64,000 nucleotides of DNA from Paenibacillus sp. NAIST15-1 (GCF_001894745.1 NZ_BBYF01000001.1:1-64000); one strand, 5' to 3'. Positions 8,830 through 18,390 are shown, numbered from the stretch's first letter. Numbers and translations are program-made. Notes: a model not told the origin generated them from the letters alone.

Positions 8830-11800
8830 CTACTCGATCATTTCCAGCCATTCGTTGAATTCACTTTGGAGCTTCGCGTACTCATCCTTGAGCTTCGTGA
8901 GCTCATCAGTAAGCTTGGTATATTCATCAGTAAGCTTCGAATAAGCCCCTTGTGTCTCATCCGCTTGTCTGCGTTCTTTCTCCCGCTCCAGTTGGGATAA
9001 GCGGAATTGATGGGAGAGAACCTCGAATTGCTCCTGAATAACCTCCATCTCAGCATGAGACCGAACCTGCTCTTCTGTATGCTTCTTCGCTTCCTCAACT
9101 TCAGCCTTCAATCTCTCGAGCTGTTGCTGCAGTTGCTCACGCTCTTCACTCCACGTAGCCGCTGTCTCTGTCCATTGCTGCTCTTGCTGTACCCATTCTT
9201 GCTCACGCTGCTTCAAGAGAGACTTGGCTTCTTCATATTGTTCAAGCTCCGTGATGTATAGCTGCTGTTCTTCCTCCAACTGGTCATAACGGGACTGAAC
9301 TTCCTCCGCCTGCTGTCTCGCCTCTGCAATAGTAGCAGCAGCTTCATGCTGCGCCTGCTGGATGCTTGTGAAAGCTGCTTGCAGCTCTTCCTTCTCAGAT
9401 TCAAGCTGACGGCATTTATCTTCATATTCCGCGAGCTGATCGTACAAGGCATCCTGCTCTTGTTCACCCTGTTCTTTCCAAGCATGGCGTTCTGCTTCCC
9501 ATTGTTCTTGCAGTGCGTTTCGTGCTTGTTCGGCTTCACGCATCCAAGCCGCTCGTTCTTGGTCAAGTCGCTCATTCAGCTGACGCTCGAATTGAGCACG
9601 AAGCGCTTCGAGCTCTTCTTCCTTGCTCTGTTCGATCGCTTCAAGCTGCTGCTGCAGCTCAGCAGCCTCAGCCTGCACATGATCTCGCACGCGTATGAGC
9701 CGCTCCATCTCCACCTGACGCGCTCGATCAAGCTCCTCTGCGCGTCCCAGATGTCCTTCGAGCTGATGGATGCGCGCATCCTTCTTCTGCACGTTCTGTT
9801 CAGCTTCTGCACGCAGAGACTGCTCAAGATCCGTCAGTTCCTTGGCATGTACAGCCGATGCTTCCTCCTGAAGTGCAGTCCAAGCATCCACATCCCCCTC
9901 ATATTGGGCGCGCAATTCCTGCAATTGCCGTTCATGCTGGACTTGCTGCTCTTCATGCCGCTTCTCATACTGAGCGCGTTCTTCTTGCAGTTGCTTCTCG
10001 CGCTGAACACGTTCTTCTTGCAGCTGCTCTTCATACTGGGCAAGCTCATCTTGCAGCTGCTCTACATGTTGAGCACGTTCTGCCTCCAACTGCTGCCCAT
10101 GCTCAGCACGTTCTGCTTCTAACTGCTCCTCATACTGTGCACGTTCTACTTCCAATTGCTCTTCATACTGAGCACGTTCAGCTTCCAGCCGCTCTTCATG
10201 CTTAGTACGTTCTGTTTTCAACTGCTCTTCACGCTGAGCACGCTCCACTTGCAACTGTTCTTCATACAGAGCGCGTTCTGCCTGCAACTTCTCCTCATGC
10301 AGAGCTCCCTGCTCTAGCTGCTGCTGCTCGGATTGTGCACGCAGCTCATCCAGCTGCCGCTCATACCGAGCAATCAATTCCTGCTGCTGTTGCTCATGCT
10401 GAGTAAGCAGTTCTAGCAGCTGCTCCTCATACTGCTCCGTCGCTTGCTTCAGTGCAAGTTCACGCTCTTGCTCAGATTGCTGGAGTTGCTCTTGGTAGAC
10501 AGCCTCAACCTGTTGAACAGCCTTGCTCCGTTCAGATTCAGCTTGGGCTAACTCCTGCTTCCATTTATCCTCAAGTGCAGCCATCGAAGATTGCTTATCT
10601 GCTTCTGCTTGCTCCAACTGCTCCAGATGCTCGATGATCAGTTGATCCAGCTCTTGATCATGTCGAGACTTGGCATCTGCCAGCTCTGTACGCAATTGGG
10701 CAATGTCGCTCTCATATTTGGTCTTAGCTTCGTCCAATGCCTTCTGGTTCTGCGCTTGCGCTTCACCTAGCGCAAACTCTTGATTCGCAACCAGTTGAGC
10801 GAGTTCTTCTTCATACTTCGTCTTCGCTTCATTTAAGGCCTCTTGATGAAGCACCTGCATGTTGTCCATCGCTTGTTTCTGATCAGCTAGCAGTTGAGCT
10901 ATGTCGCTCTCACACTTCGCTTTCACATCATTCAATGTCTTCTGATGCAGTGCCTGTGCTTCATTCAGCGCCTGCTTCTGCTCCGCTTGCGACTTCGCCA
11001 AATTCGAGCGGTGTTCCGCCTTAACTTGCTCGATCTCCTTCGCATGCTGGTCGGACAGCTCTTTGACTTTGGCAGCATGACGTTCTTCAGCCTGCTTGCG
11101 CTGATTGTCCTGGGCAGACTTCATCTGCTCGGCAGCCTGCTCATGCTTCTGCTGCAGCTGCTTGGTATTCGCCTCATGCTGCTGCTTGAGCAGCGTCAAC
11201 TGCTTGTCTCGATCTTGAACGAGCTCTGCTTCTCTCTTCGACAAGCGCGCTTCCCATTCTATAGCCTGAGCTGTCAATTGCCCTTCCCATGCAGCCGTCT
11301 GTTCAGCAAGTTGTTCTTCCCATTCTGCAGATAACTGCTCTGCCTTCTGTTTCTCAGCGTCGAGCTGCTCTCGCCACTGCTGTTCCTTGGCGTCCAGCTT
11401 CTCTGTCCATTCCAGCTCCTGGAGAGCCCGCTCTTCTTCCCAGCTCTGTTCCTTGTTCGCGAGCTTGCTGGACCAGCTCTGCTCTGCTTCATCGAACTGC
11501 TTCTGCCAGCCTTGCTCTGTATCACTTAGCTTGCTCTGCCACAATTGTTCGTTCTCCGAATACTTCGTCTGCCACCCTTGCTCGGATTCCGTCAACTGCT
11601 CCTTCAAGCTTTGCTCGGATTCCGTTAGACGCTTTTGCCAGCTCTGCTCGGATTCTTGTAGCTGCGCCTCCCAGGTTTGATTCTGCTCATTCAGCTTCGT
11701 GCTCCACAGACGCTCTGTTTCCTCCAGCTTCTGCTTAAGGGTGCGGGCATGAAGCTGCTCTGCCTTCTGCTTTTCTTCCAAAACTGCCTTCAATCGTTCT

Positions 11801-12387
11801 TCTACTTGCTGCAGCTTCTTCTTCTGTTCATTCTCACGGGCTGTCAACGATTGAATCCGTCGCTCTGTCTCCTTCACCTGCTCAGTCAGCTTATGCACAC
11901 GCTCTTCCGATGCCTTATGCTTATCGGCCAATTGCTGATTCGCTTCCTTCAACTTAGCCGTCTCAGCACGAAGATCAGCCGCTTGCTTCTCGGCCTTCGA
12001 CTTCTCGTTGCTGAGTTCCTTCTGAAGCTGCTCCAGCTTCTGTGCAGACTCATTGCGCAGCTTCTCTAGTGACTGCTCCGACTCCGTCTGTACCTGAGTA
12101 AGCTGTCTCGACAAGCTATGATTCGTCGCTTCTATTTCCTTCAACGATGAGCTTAATTGCAACTGCTCATCCTTCACCTTCTGCACTTGCTCAGCAATAT
12201 GTACAGCCGACAACACCGCAATTCGCGTTGTATCCAGCCGCGAGTTCGCAGTTGCAATACTCCGCATATGCTCATCGACCATTGCAGCTACGTTGCGCAT
12301 ATAATCCTTGCTTGTTGATCCTACCAATTTATATTGTGTTCCGTATATTTCAACCGCTACACGATGCTTGTTATCCGGACTAGTCAT
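8830..12387 (-). CDS. zapA: ZapA domain fused to a giant hendecad coiled coil
   Basis: The first 85 or so residues match ZapA, the FtsZ-ring crosslinker (VAVEIYGTQYKLVGS, then MRNVAAMVDEHMR and the helix with VLSAVHIAEQ). Typical Bacillus ZapA ends there; this protein runs to 1,185 residues. The extra ~1,100 residues are an almost uninterrupted Glu/Gln/Lys/Ala-rich coiled coil with no membrane segment. Two blocks show an exact 11-residue period: Trp at 228, 239, 250, 272, 283, 294, 305, 316, 327 and 338, and a YEEQLxxERAQ-type block at about 695-828. A good ribosome site (AAGGAGGACC) precedes the ATG, and no stop interrupts the frame. A division-site scaffold with an extended arm is an inference; the extension could serve something else. 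The cvpA gene follows 36 bp later. Confidence 0.85.
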   Translation of the reverse strand: MTSPDNKHRVAVEIYGTQYKLVGSTSKDYMRNVAAMVDEHMRSIATANSRLDTTRIAVLSAVHIAEQVQKVKDEQLQLSSSLKEIEATNHSLSRQLTQVQTESEQSLEKLRNESAQKLEQLQKELSNEKSKAEKQAADLRAETAKLKEANQQLADKHKASEERVHKLTEQVKETERRIQSLTARENEQKKKLQQVEERLKAVLEEKQKAEQLHARTLKQKLEETERLWSTKLNEQNQTWEAQLQESEQSWQKRLTESEQSLKEQLTESEQGWQTKYSENEQLWQSKLSDTEQGWQKQFDEAEQSWSSKLANKEQSWEEERALQELEWTEKLDAKEQQWREQLDAEKQKAEQLSAEWEEQLAEQTAAWEGQLTAQAIEWEARLSKREAELVQDRDKQLTLLKQQHEANTKQLQQKHEQAAEQMKSAQDNQRKQAEERHAAKVKELSDQHAKEIEQVKAEHRSNLAKSQAEQKQALNEAQALHQKTLNDVKAKCESDIAQLLADQKQAMDNMQVLHQEALNEAKTKYEEELAQLVANQEFALGEAQAQNQKALDEAKTKYESDIAQLRTELADAKSRHDQELDQLIIEHLEQLEQAEADKQSSMAALEDKWKQELAQAESERSKAVQQVEAVYQEQLQQSEQERELALKQATEQYEEQLLELLTQHEQQQQELIARYERQLDELRAQSEQQQLEQGALHEEKLQAERALYEEQLQVERAQREEQLKTERTKHEERLEAERAQYEEQLEVERAQYEEQLEAERAEHGQQLEAERAQHVEQLQDELAQYEEQLQEERVQREKQLQEERAQYEKRHEEQQVQHERQLQELRAQYEGDVDAWTALQEEASAVHAKELTDLEQSLRAEAEQNVQKKDARIHQLEGHLGRAEELDRARQVEMERLIRVRDHVQAEAAELQQQLEAIEQSKEEELEALRAQFERQLNERLDQERAAWMREAEQARNALQEQWEAERHAWKEQGEQEQDALYDQLAEYEDKCRQLESEKEELQAAFTSIQQAQHEAAATIAEARQQAEEVQSRYDQLEEEQQLYITELEQYEEAKSLLKQREQEWVQQEQQWTETAATWSEEREQLQQQLERLKAEVEEAKKHTEEQVRSHAEMEVIQEQFEVLSHQFRLSQLEREKERRQADETQGAYSKLTDEYTKLTDELTKLKDEYAKLQSEFNEWLEMIE
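9898..10305 (-). repeat. 33-bp tandem repeats encoding 11-residue coiled-coil units
   Basis: About a dozen imperfect 33-bp units within the ZapA fusion gene, readable on the plus strand as recurring TGCTCTTCATACTGAGCACG-type segments. Each encodes one 11-residue unit of the AQYEEQLEVER kind (residues about 695-828). Tandem amplification of one coiled-coil unit is the likely origin. Confidence 0.85.
11254..11706 (-). repeat. Trp-spaced 11-residue repeat block
   Basis: Encodes residues 228-378 of the ZapA fusion. Units have the form WxxxLxxxEQx. Trp recurs at exact 11-residue steps from 228 to 338 (Leu replaces it at 261), then, after one break, at 356, 367 and 378. Confidence 0.85.
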
Positions 12388-12707
12388 TCTTTGGTCCTCC
12401 TTACCTTAACGTGCCGCATGCTAGGGCTTGCAGCCTACATGTAGCAACAAATTAATCCATGTTTGCATGTCATACGCAAACTCTATTAGTAATTCGATAT
12501 ATTAGTGCCCTTCTCCTCCTACGCATAGAGGAAAGTCAAGTTTCATTTCATAGAATATTTAGGGGAAAAAGATCTGATATACCCTTCTATTACAGGGTTT
12601 CCCTATTATAGGGGTAGTAGTAAAGCAATTGCAAATATAGGTCCTTGCAAGAATTCTATCTATCACATTTATTTCCATAAAAAGGATGTTCACTTCGTTC
12701 CAACCCA
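12388..12707. other. Gene-free interval upstream of the ZapA fusion
   Basis: No reading frame with a ribosome site was found. It is AT-rich and should hold the promoter of the ZapA fusion (minus strand), but I could not identify a convincing -35/-10 pair. Two short inverted repeats occur near 12570-12622 (ACCCT...AGGGT and CCCTATTATAGGG); their meaning is unknown. Confidence 0.5.
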
Positions 12708-12744
12708 TAAAAAAAGTTGGGAGCGGAAATATCCGTCCCAACTT
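12708..12744 (-). terminator. Rho-independent terminator of pheST
   Basis: AAGTTGGGA (12714-12722) pairs with TCCCAACTT (12736-12744). Read on the minus strand, the stem is followed by a run of T. It lies 60 bp after the pheT stop. Confidence 0.9.
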
Positions 12745-12803
12745 CAATGAACTTCTATTATAGAAGCAGTCTCCGTAATAAGAGAATCTGCTCTGGAGCA
12801 ACC

Positions 12804-15248
12804 TTACTTCCGCAGCTCTGCGTTGAAGCTCGTTTCGATTGCCGTCACAACCTTGCCATGCAGCTCTGTAATTTCTTCATCCGTGAATGTATGCTCTGGA
12901 TGACGGTATACGAGCGAGATAGCGACGCTCTTCTTATCTGCCGCAACATGATCTCCTGTGTATACGTCGAATACATTTACCGATTCAAGAAGTTCGCCTG
13001 CCGTTTCTTTAGCAAGAGCAACTACTTGCCCTACTTCTGTACCGCGATCCAATACAACCGCAATATCGCGGTCTACAGCTGGGTAGCGCGGAAGGCTGCG
13101 GTACTCAATATCGAAGTCTGCTGCATCGATCAATGGCTGTACCAAGAACTCAGCAACATACGTGTCAGCTACATCCTTCGCATGCTGTACCTCAGGGTGC
13201 AATTGACCGATGAAGCCGATGTACTGCTCTCCGTTCTCGCCTGTCAAATAAAGCGAAGCGGAACGTCCCGGGTGCAAGCCTTGCGGACGATCTGCTGCAT
13301 AGCGTACACGTCCATCCAAGCCGAAGTGCGCTACGAGGCTGTCGAGCACCCCTTTCAAATCATAGAAATCAACCGGTTCTGCCTTCACATTCCATTGTGC
13401 AGCACTGCGCTTGCCAGTCATCAATAAGGAAGCAACAAGAACCTCTTCAGGTTGTGCTGAAAGCTGCTCTTCCTTCGTCAGATGGAGTGTACCCAGTTCG
13501 AAGATGCTTACATCTTCATGCTTGCGGTTGCGATTGTACACCGCTACATCAATAAGACCAGGAACCAGGTTCGTACGGAGCACGCTGCGCTCTTCACTCA
13601 TTGGCATAGCCAGACGTACAGGTACTGCACCTTCCATGAAGGAAGGGAATACCGAAGTGTCGGCCGGATTCGTAAAGGAATATGTCACAACCTCATTCAC
13701 ACCGTTGTCTGTCAGGACGCGGCGAATCGCACGGCGAATGCGCTGCCCCTTCGTCAAATGGCCTGGTGTTGTTGCTCCTTCAATAGCAGTTACCGGGATG
13801 TTGTCATATCCAAAAATACGTGCAACTTCCTCGATCAAGTCTACATCGCGCGTAATGTCGCCACGACGAGTAGGCACAGTGATGTCGAAGATTCCTGCGG
13901 ATTTCTCAACAAGCTCGAAGCCAAGACGGCTCATAATCTTGCGAACCTCTTCAGCTGTCAACGACGTACCGAGCAGACGGTTCGTTCTATTTAAAGTCAG
14001 TTCGATAACTTTGCGCTCCGCTGATGCAGTTTGTTGTTCCACGACACCTGCATATACTTCACCATCCGCAAGTGTACGGATCAACTCAGCCGCACGGTTC
14101 AATGCTGGGATGACCGATTCTGGGTTCACTTCTTTCTCGAAGCGAAGTGATGCTTCCGAACGCAGTCCCAATTGACGGGATGTCTTGCGCACGACACTGC
14201 CTGCAAAGTGCGCGGACTCAAGAAGAATGTTCACCGTATCCGAAGATACTTCCGAATTCTCTCCGCCCATAACCCCTGCAAGTGCAACTGGCTTCACGCC
14301 GTCTGTAATGAGCAGCATATGCGGCTCCAGCTTGCGTTCTTGGCCGTCAAGCGTAACCAGTTCTTCGCCTTCATTCGCAAAGCGAACGTCGATCGTTCCG
14401 CCGCCGTTCAGCTTATCCGCGTCAAACGCATGCAGCGGCTGGCCGTATTCCAACATGACGAAGTTCGTTACGTCCACGATATTGTTAATTGGGCGAACGC
14501 CTGCTGCAAGCAAGCGATTTTGCAGCCACAATGGAGATGGCTTAATCGTTACACCCGCGATATAACGTGCTGCATAGTGCGTGCAGCCTTCTGCCGCGCT
14601 AATGCTAATCTTCACTTTGCCTGAAGCTGCTTCCGCACTTTCCTTCACTTCCTGCTCAGGCAAGTGGGCAGGACGCTCCAGCAATGCACTCACTTCATGC
14701 GCAACGCCTAACATGCTCAGACAGTCAGAGCGGTTCGGTGTAAGATCCAGCTCCAGTACATGATCGTTCAGGCCGAGCACGTCTGCAATCGGAGTTCCGA
14801 GTTCTGTCTCTGCTGGCAGTACAAGAATGCCTTCCTGCATTTCCTTCGGAAGCAGCTTGTCATTCATACCAAGCTCCTTCGCTGAGCAGATCATGCCTTG
14901 CGATTCTACGCCGCGCAGCTTCGCACGCTTAATCTTCATGCCGCCTGGCATAACTGCTCCGATTGTTGCGACAGGAACCTTTTGTCCTGCATCTACGTTT
15001 TTCGCGCCGCACACGATTTGAAGCTTCTCTTCTGCGCCTACGTCTACTTGGCAGACGTTCAGCTTATCCGCATCCGGATGCTTCTCCTTCGATACAACAT
15101 AGCCCACTACGATGTGGTCAAGTCCTTGATTGCGGTTCTCCACCGAGTCGATCTCGATACCGGCACGCGTCATGCGTTCCGCGATTTCTTCAGCGGATAC
15201 GCCGGTCAAGTCGATATATTGCGATAGCCATTGGTAGGATACGTTCAT
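12804..15248 (-). CDS. pheT: Phenylalanine-tRNA ligase beta subunit
   Basis: The 814-residue protein has the full-length bacterial PheT layout: N-terminal tRNA-binding (EMAP-like) domain at about 40-150 (VVGYVVSKEKHPDADKLNVC), the B3/B4 editing region (VTNFVMLEYGQPLHAFDADKL), B5, the catalytic-like core, and the C-terminal ferredoxin-fold anticodon-binding domain (YRSLPRYPAVDRDIAVVLDR). It forms the alpha2-beta2 enzyme with PheS, charging tRNA-Phe and editing mischarged Tyr. It starts 45 bp after pheS on the same transcript and is controlled by the T-box upstream of pheS. Confidence 0.97.
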   Translation of the reverse strand: MNVSYQWLSQYIDLTGVSAEEIAERMTRAGIEIDSVENRNQGLDHIVVGYVVSKEKHPDADKLNVCQVDVGAEEKLQIVCGAKNVDAGQKVPVATIGAVMPGGMKIKRAKLRGVESQGMICSAKELGMNDKLLPKEMQEGILVLPAETELGTPIADVLGLNDHVLELDLTPNRSDCLSMLGVAHEVSALLERPAHLPEQEVKESAEAASGKVKISISAAEGCTHYAARYIAGVTIKPSPLWLQNRLLAAGVRPINNIVDVTNFVMLEYGQPLHAFDADKLNGGGTIDVRFANEGEELVTLDGQERKLEPHMLLITDGVKPVALAGVMGGENSEVSSDTVNILLESAHFAGSVVRKTSRQLGLRSEASLRFEKEVNPESVIPALNRAAELIRTLADGEVYAGVVEQQTASAERKVIELTLNRTNRLLGTSLTAEEVRKIMSRLGFELVEKSAGIFDITVPTRRGDITRDVDLIEEVARIFGYDNIPVTAIEGATTPGHLTKGQRIRRAIRRVLTDNGVNEVVTYSFTNPADTSVFPSFMEGAVPVRLAMPMSEERSVLRTNLVPGLIDVAVYNRNRKHEDVSIFELGTLHLTKEEQLSAQPEEVLVASLLMTGKRSAAQWNVKAEPVDFYDLKGVLDSLVAHFGLDGRVRYAADRPQGLHPGRSASLYLTGENGEQYIGFIGQLHPEVQHAKDVADTYVAEFLVQPLIDAADFDIEYRSLPRYPAVDRDIAVVLDRGTEVGQVVALAKETAGELLESVNVFDVYTGDHVAADKKSVAISLVYRHPEHTFTDEEITELHGKVVTAIETSFNAELRK

Positions 15249-15293
15249 TTCTCGCTCTCTTCCTTTCTTCTTTTAAAGGTAACCTTCCGTTCA

Positions 15294-16328
15294 TTACATC
15301 CGTGCGAACTGCTGCACGAATTTCATATCGTTCGTATAGAAATGGCGAATGTCGTCCACGCCATATTTCAACATGGCAATACGCTCTACACCCATACCGA
15401 ATGCGAATCCAGAGTACTCTTTCGGATCGTAGCCGCCCATTTCAAGCACGCGCGGATGAACCATACCTGCACCAAGAATCTCAATCCAGCCTGTTTGCTT
15501 ACAGATACGGCAGCCACTGCCGCCGCACTTCATGCAAGTCAGGTCGACCTCAACGCTTGGCTCTGTGAACGGGAAGAAGCTTGGGCGCAAGCGAATTTGT
15601 GTTTTCGAACCGAACATTTCTTGTGCGAATTGAAGAAGCGTTCCCTTCAAGTCACTCATGCGGATGTTCTTGTCGATAACAAGTCCTTCAATCTGATGGA
15701 ACATGAAGGAATGTGTTGCGTCATCATCATCGCGGCGATATACGCGACCTGGGCAGATTATCTTAACAGGGCCTTTCCCTTTCATCGCTTCCATGGTACG
15801 TACTTGTACAGGCGATGTTTGTGTGCGCATCAGGATATCTTCTGTAATGTAGAACGAATCCTGCATATCGCGCGCAGGGTGATCCTTCGGCAGATTCAGT
15901 GCTTCGAAGTTATAGTAGTCCTGCTCCACTTCTGGACCTTCTGCTACCGTATACCCCATACCGATGAAAATATCTTCGATTTGTTGAATCACCTTGTTCA
16001 ACGGGTGAACCGCACCGACTGTCATTGGACGCCCTGGCAGTGTCACGTCAATTGTCTCTTCCTGAAGACGACGCTCCGTCTCTTCACGGAGAAATGCCGC
16101 CTGCTTCTCCTCGATGAATGTCTCAATGGCTCCGCGTACTTCATTCGCCACTTGACCAATGAGCGGACGCTCCTCTGCCGACAAGCCGCCCATGCCGCGC
16201 AGCACCTCTGTCAGCTCACCTTTTTTACCAAGGAATTTAACACGCAGATCATTTAGATGACCTGCATCCTTTACTTGCTGCAGCTTCTCCAGCGCTTCGG
16301 CGCGCAGTGCCTGTAAACGCTCCTTCAT
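15294..16328 (-). CDS. pheS: Phenylalanine-tRNA ligase alpha subunit
   Basis: The 344-residue protein matches the usual length of Bacillus PheS. It has the N-terminal coiled coil ([19 protein letters not shown]) and a class II aminoacyl-tRNA synthetase core, including motif 2 ([19 protein letters not shown]) and motif 3 ([17 protein letters not shown]). I chose ATG at 16328, preceded by AAGGGGG; the frame is open eight codons further upstream without a ribosome site. It is the first gene of pheST and is preceded by a Phe T-box leader. Confidence 0.97.
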   Translation of the reverse strand: MKERLQALRAEALEKLQQVKDAGHLNDLRVKFLGKKGELTEVLRGMGGLSAEERPLIGQVANEVRGAIETFIEEKQAAFLREETERRLQEETIDVTLPGRPMTVGAVHPLNKVIQQIEDIFIGMGYTVAEGPEVEQDYYNFEALNLPKDHPARDMQDSFYITEDILMRTQTSPVQVRTMEAMKGKGPVKIICPGRVYRRDDDDATHSFMFHQIEGLVIDKNIRMSDLKGTLLQFAQEMFGSKTQIRLRPSFFPFTEPSVEVDLTCMKCGGSGCRICKQTGWIEILGAGMVHPRVLEMGGYDPKEYSGFAFGMGVERIAMLKYGVDDIRHFYTNDMKFVQQFARM

Positions 16329-16365
16329 TGTGTAAGCCCCCTTCATTTCCACTCGAAATAAAAAA

Positions 16366-16660
16366 AGGCCCTCTCGTCACAAGGGACGAGAAGACCGTGG
16401 TACCACCCTAATTAGATCCGATCGGAACACTCTCCTGCTAGGAGGCCGTGAACCAAAACGTATCTCACTTGTTGCAGCGATAACGTGCCGCAAACCCGGG
16501 AACCTCTACTGTAGCAGCCTCACTGTGCGTGAAGTGCTTGTTCAAGGTACCTGCTCCGGAGTGAATTTCGACAGCCCTTTCTTCAGCAGCGCTCTCAATC
16601 TGCGGCGCCGCCTCCCTGGCAAGTGGTACTGTGTACTTGTCTCCATCTAAGCATGTGTTA
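16366..16660 (-). promoter_or_regulatory. Phe T-box riboswitch leader of pheST
   Basis: On the minus strand the conserved T-box GGGTGGTACCACGG is present (16395-16408). It is followed by a 12-bp terminator stem, GGTCTTCTCGTC / GACGAGAGGGCC, and a T7 run ending at about 16366. A TTC triplet in an AAATTCAC context (16563-16565) is a plausible Phe specifier codon. Uncharged tRNA-Phe should stabilise the antiterminator and permit pheST expression. The T-box and terminator are seen directly; the specifier and the 5' limit are inferred. Confidence 0.93.
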
Positions 16661-16691
16661 ATCATAGTTATGAACAATCAATTAGTTATTT

Positions 16692-16720
16692 ATTATATGT
16701 AATTTTGCGGGTTCATGCAA
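16692..16720 (-). promoter_or_regulatory. Sigma-A promoter of the pheST leader
   Basis: TTGCAT (16715-16720) and TATAAT (16692-16697) with a 17-bp spacer on the minus strand, correctly placed to start the T-box transcript. Confidence 0.8.
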
Positions 16721-16760
16721 GGTAGATCAGGGTACAAAATACAGGATGGATGAACATCAC

Positions 16761-16791
16761 TTGATTATTTAAAGAGATCATGTGATATAAT
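16761..16791 (+). promoter_or_regulatory. Candidate promoter of the NCS2 permease
   Basis: TTGATT (16761-16766) and TATAAT (16786-16791). The 19-bp spacer is long, so the -35 is uncertain while the -10 is perfect. Confidence 0.5.
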
Positions 16792-16840
16792 AACTGCTAC
16801 TCATGCTCGGATTCAGTTCCGGACATGATTTTATTAGGGG

Positions 16841-18232
16841 TTGAATTTCCTCTATTTATGCAAAGGGATGGGTGAGGGGCTACGATGGAAAGCAGGTATA
16901 CGATTGGTCCGCCAAAAGAAACAAATACAATCGAAGATAGAAGCACCGTCCTTAGATGACGCTTCAGCAACTGCACGAATTCAGTGGCGGCAAGAACTGC
17001 TGGCCGGAGTCGTGTCCTTCTTCGCTATCGTCTATATTGTAATCGTTAATTCTTCGATACTCGCAGATGCAGGCATACCGCAAGAAGCTGGCATTATCGC
17101 AACTGTGCTTGCTTCGTCTGTTGGCTGCTTGTTAATGGGGATATGGGGCAAGTCCCCCATTATTCTTGTGCCCGGTATGGGCATCAATGCGATGTTTACC
17201 TACACGCTTGTTCACGGCATGGGCATGACGTGGCAGCAGGCGCTGGGAGTTGTTGTGTTGTCCGGCGTTTGCTTTACGGTAATTAGCTTCACGTCACTCG
17301 CGGGGCAGCTACGGGCAGCAATCCCAGAATCATTGCAGGAAGCCATTTCTGTAGGGATCGGGCTTATGCTCGTCTTGATTGGCCTGCAAAAGGGCGGCGT
17401 AATCGTCCCCGATCAATCTACGATGATTGCACTGCAGTCATTTGCTGATCCGGGAGTACTTGTTACGCTCGTTACATTGGCGCTTACATGCATTCTGTTC
17501 ATGCGCAACGTTCCCGGCAACTTGCTTATCGCCATTATTGCAGGAACGGCTCTCGCTTATGTAGTTGGCGCAGTGCCTAACGCTGGCGCAGCAACTGGCG
17601 GGACTTTTTCATGGGCTGCATACGGTGATGCATTCGGTCAGTTCACGTTTCAAGGCGTGTCGGCTGCTACGCTTGCTGTAGCAACGTTCTCGCTGACGCT
17701 CGTCATTGTGTTCGAAAATGTAGGACTTGTAAATGCGCACCTGCAAATGAGCGGGAATCCGGAACGATTCAGTCGATCCTTACAGGCCAATGCGATTTCC
17801 GTGATTACATGCGGATTGTTCGGCACAAGCCCGAATGTCGCGACGGTTGAAACGGCTGCAGGTATTTCTGCTGGTGGTCGCACGGGACTCACGTCTATCG
17901 TGACAGGAATCCTGTTTGCATGTACATTGGTTGCATTACCGGTACTGACGTTGGTTCCTGATCAGGCCGTAGCTCCGATATTGATCTTTATCGGCGGCTT
18001 GATGATGCCAAGCGTGAAGAAGATCGAATTCGATGCGATGCACAAGGGTCTTCCCGCGTTCTTCATTATCGCGTTCATCCCGCTCATGCACAGCATCGTC
18101 GACGGGATTGCAGTCGGGTTCATCAGCTACGCGTTATTCCATCTTGCCGTTGGCAAGGGACGCGAAGTGAAGCCCTTGTTCTATGGGATCTCACTGTTGT
18201 TCGTTCTGCACTTTGTGCTGCAGACGTTGTAG
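16841..18232 (+). CDS. NCS2 family purine permease (AzgA/PbuG-like)
   Basis: The membrane protein of up to 463 residues has about twelve helices and family segments of the AzgA-type NCS2 permeases: QELLAGVVSFFAIVYIVIVN at the first helix, GMGINAMFTYTLV, and FGTSPNVATVETAAGISAGG in the later half. It should import guanine, hypoxanthine or adenine with protons. The start is uncertain: TTG 16841, ATG 16868 and TTG 16904 are in frame, none with a clearly better ribosome site, while the best ribosome site in the leader serves an out-of-frame ATG at 16885. No purine riboswitch was recognised. Confidence 0.85.
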   Translation: MNFLYLCKGMGEGLRWKAGIRLVRQKKQIQSKIEAPSLDDASATARIQWRQELLAGVVSFFAIVYIVIVNSSILADAGIPQEAGIIATVLASSVGCLLMGIWGKSPIILVPGMGINAMFTYTLVHGMGMTWQQALGVVVLSGVCFTVISFTSLAGQLRAAIPESLQEAISVGIGLMLVLIGLQKGGVIVPDQSTMIALQSFADPGVLVTLVTLALTCILFMRNVPGNLLIAIIAGTALAYVVGAVPNAGAATGGTFSWAAYGDAFGQFTFQGVSAATLAVATFSLTLVIVFENVGLVNAHLQMSGNPERFSRSLQANAISVITCGLFGTSPNVATVETAAGISAGGRTGLTSIVTGILFACTLVALPVLTLVPDQAVAPILIFIGGLMMPSVKKIEFDAMHKGLPAFFIIAFIPLMHSIVDGIAVGFISYALFHLAVGKGREVKPLFYGISLLFVLHFVLQTL

Positions 18233-18390
18233 AGTTAATAAGGTAACTAAGGAGAATTAAGTAGGAAGCCTGAGTTCAAGGATTACTCGACGTCCTGCAA
18301 CCTTTGAAGTTAGTCGGAGCAGAATAATAACTATGTATATAATTATCCAGTTATCCTTTACGATGAAATAGAAAAAAACAAGAAGAGTGT

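Noticed and set aside
9898..10305. CRISPR-like array
   Set aside because: The 33-bp repeats have no unique spacers and are in frame within a coding sequence encoding coiled-coil units.
9346..12069. Several long plus-strand frames opposite the ZapA fusion
   Set aside because: They are Leu/Cys-rich mirror frames of a Glu/Gln/Lys coiled coil, lack ribosome sites, and vary in phase with the repeats.
16465..16677. 70-codon minus-strand frame upstream of pheS
   Set aside because: It lies inside the T-box leader, whose motifs account for the sequence; no family resemblance.
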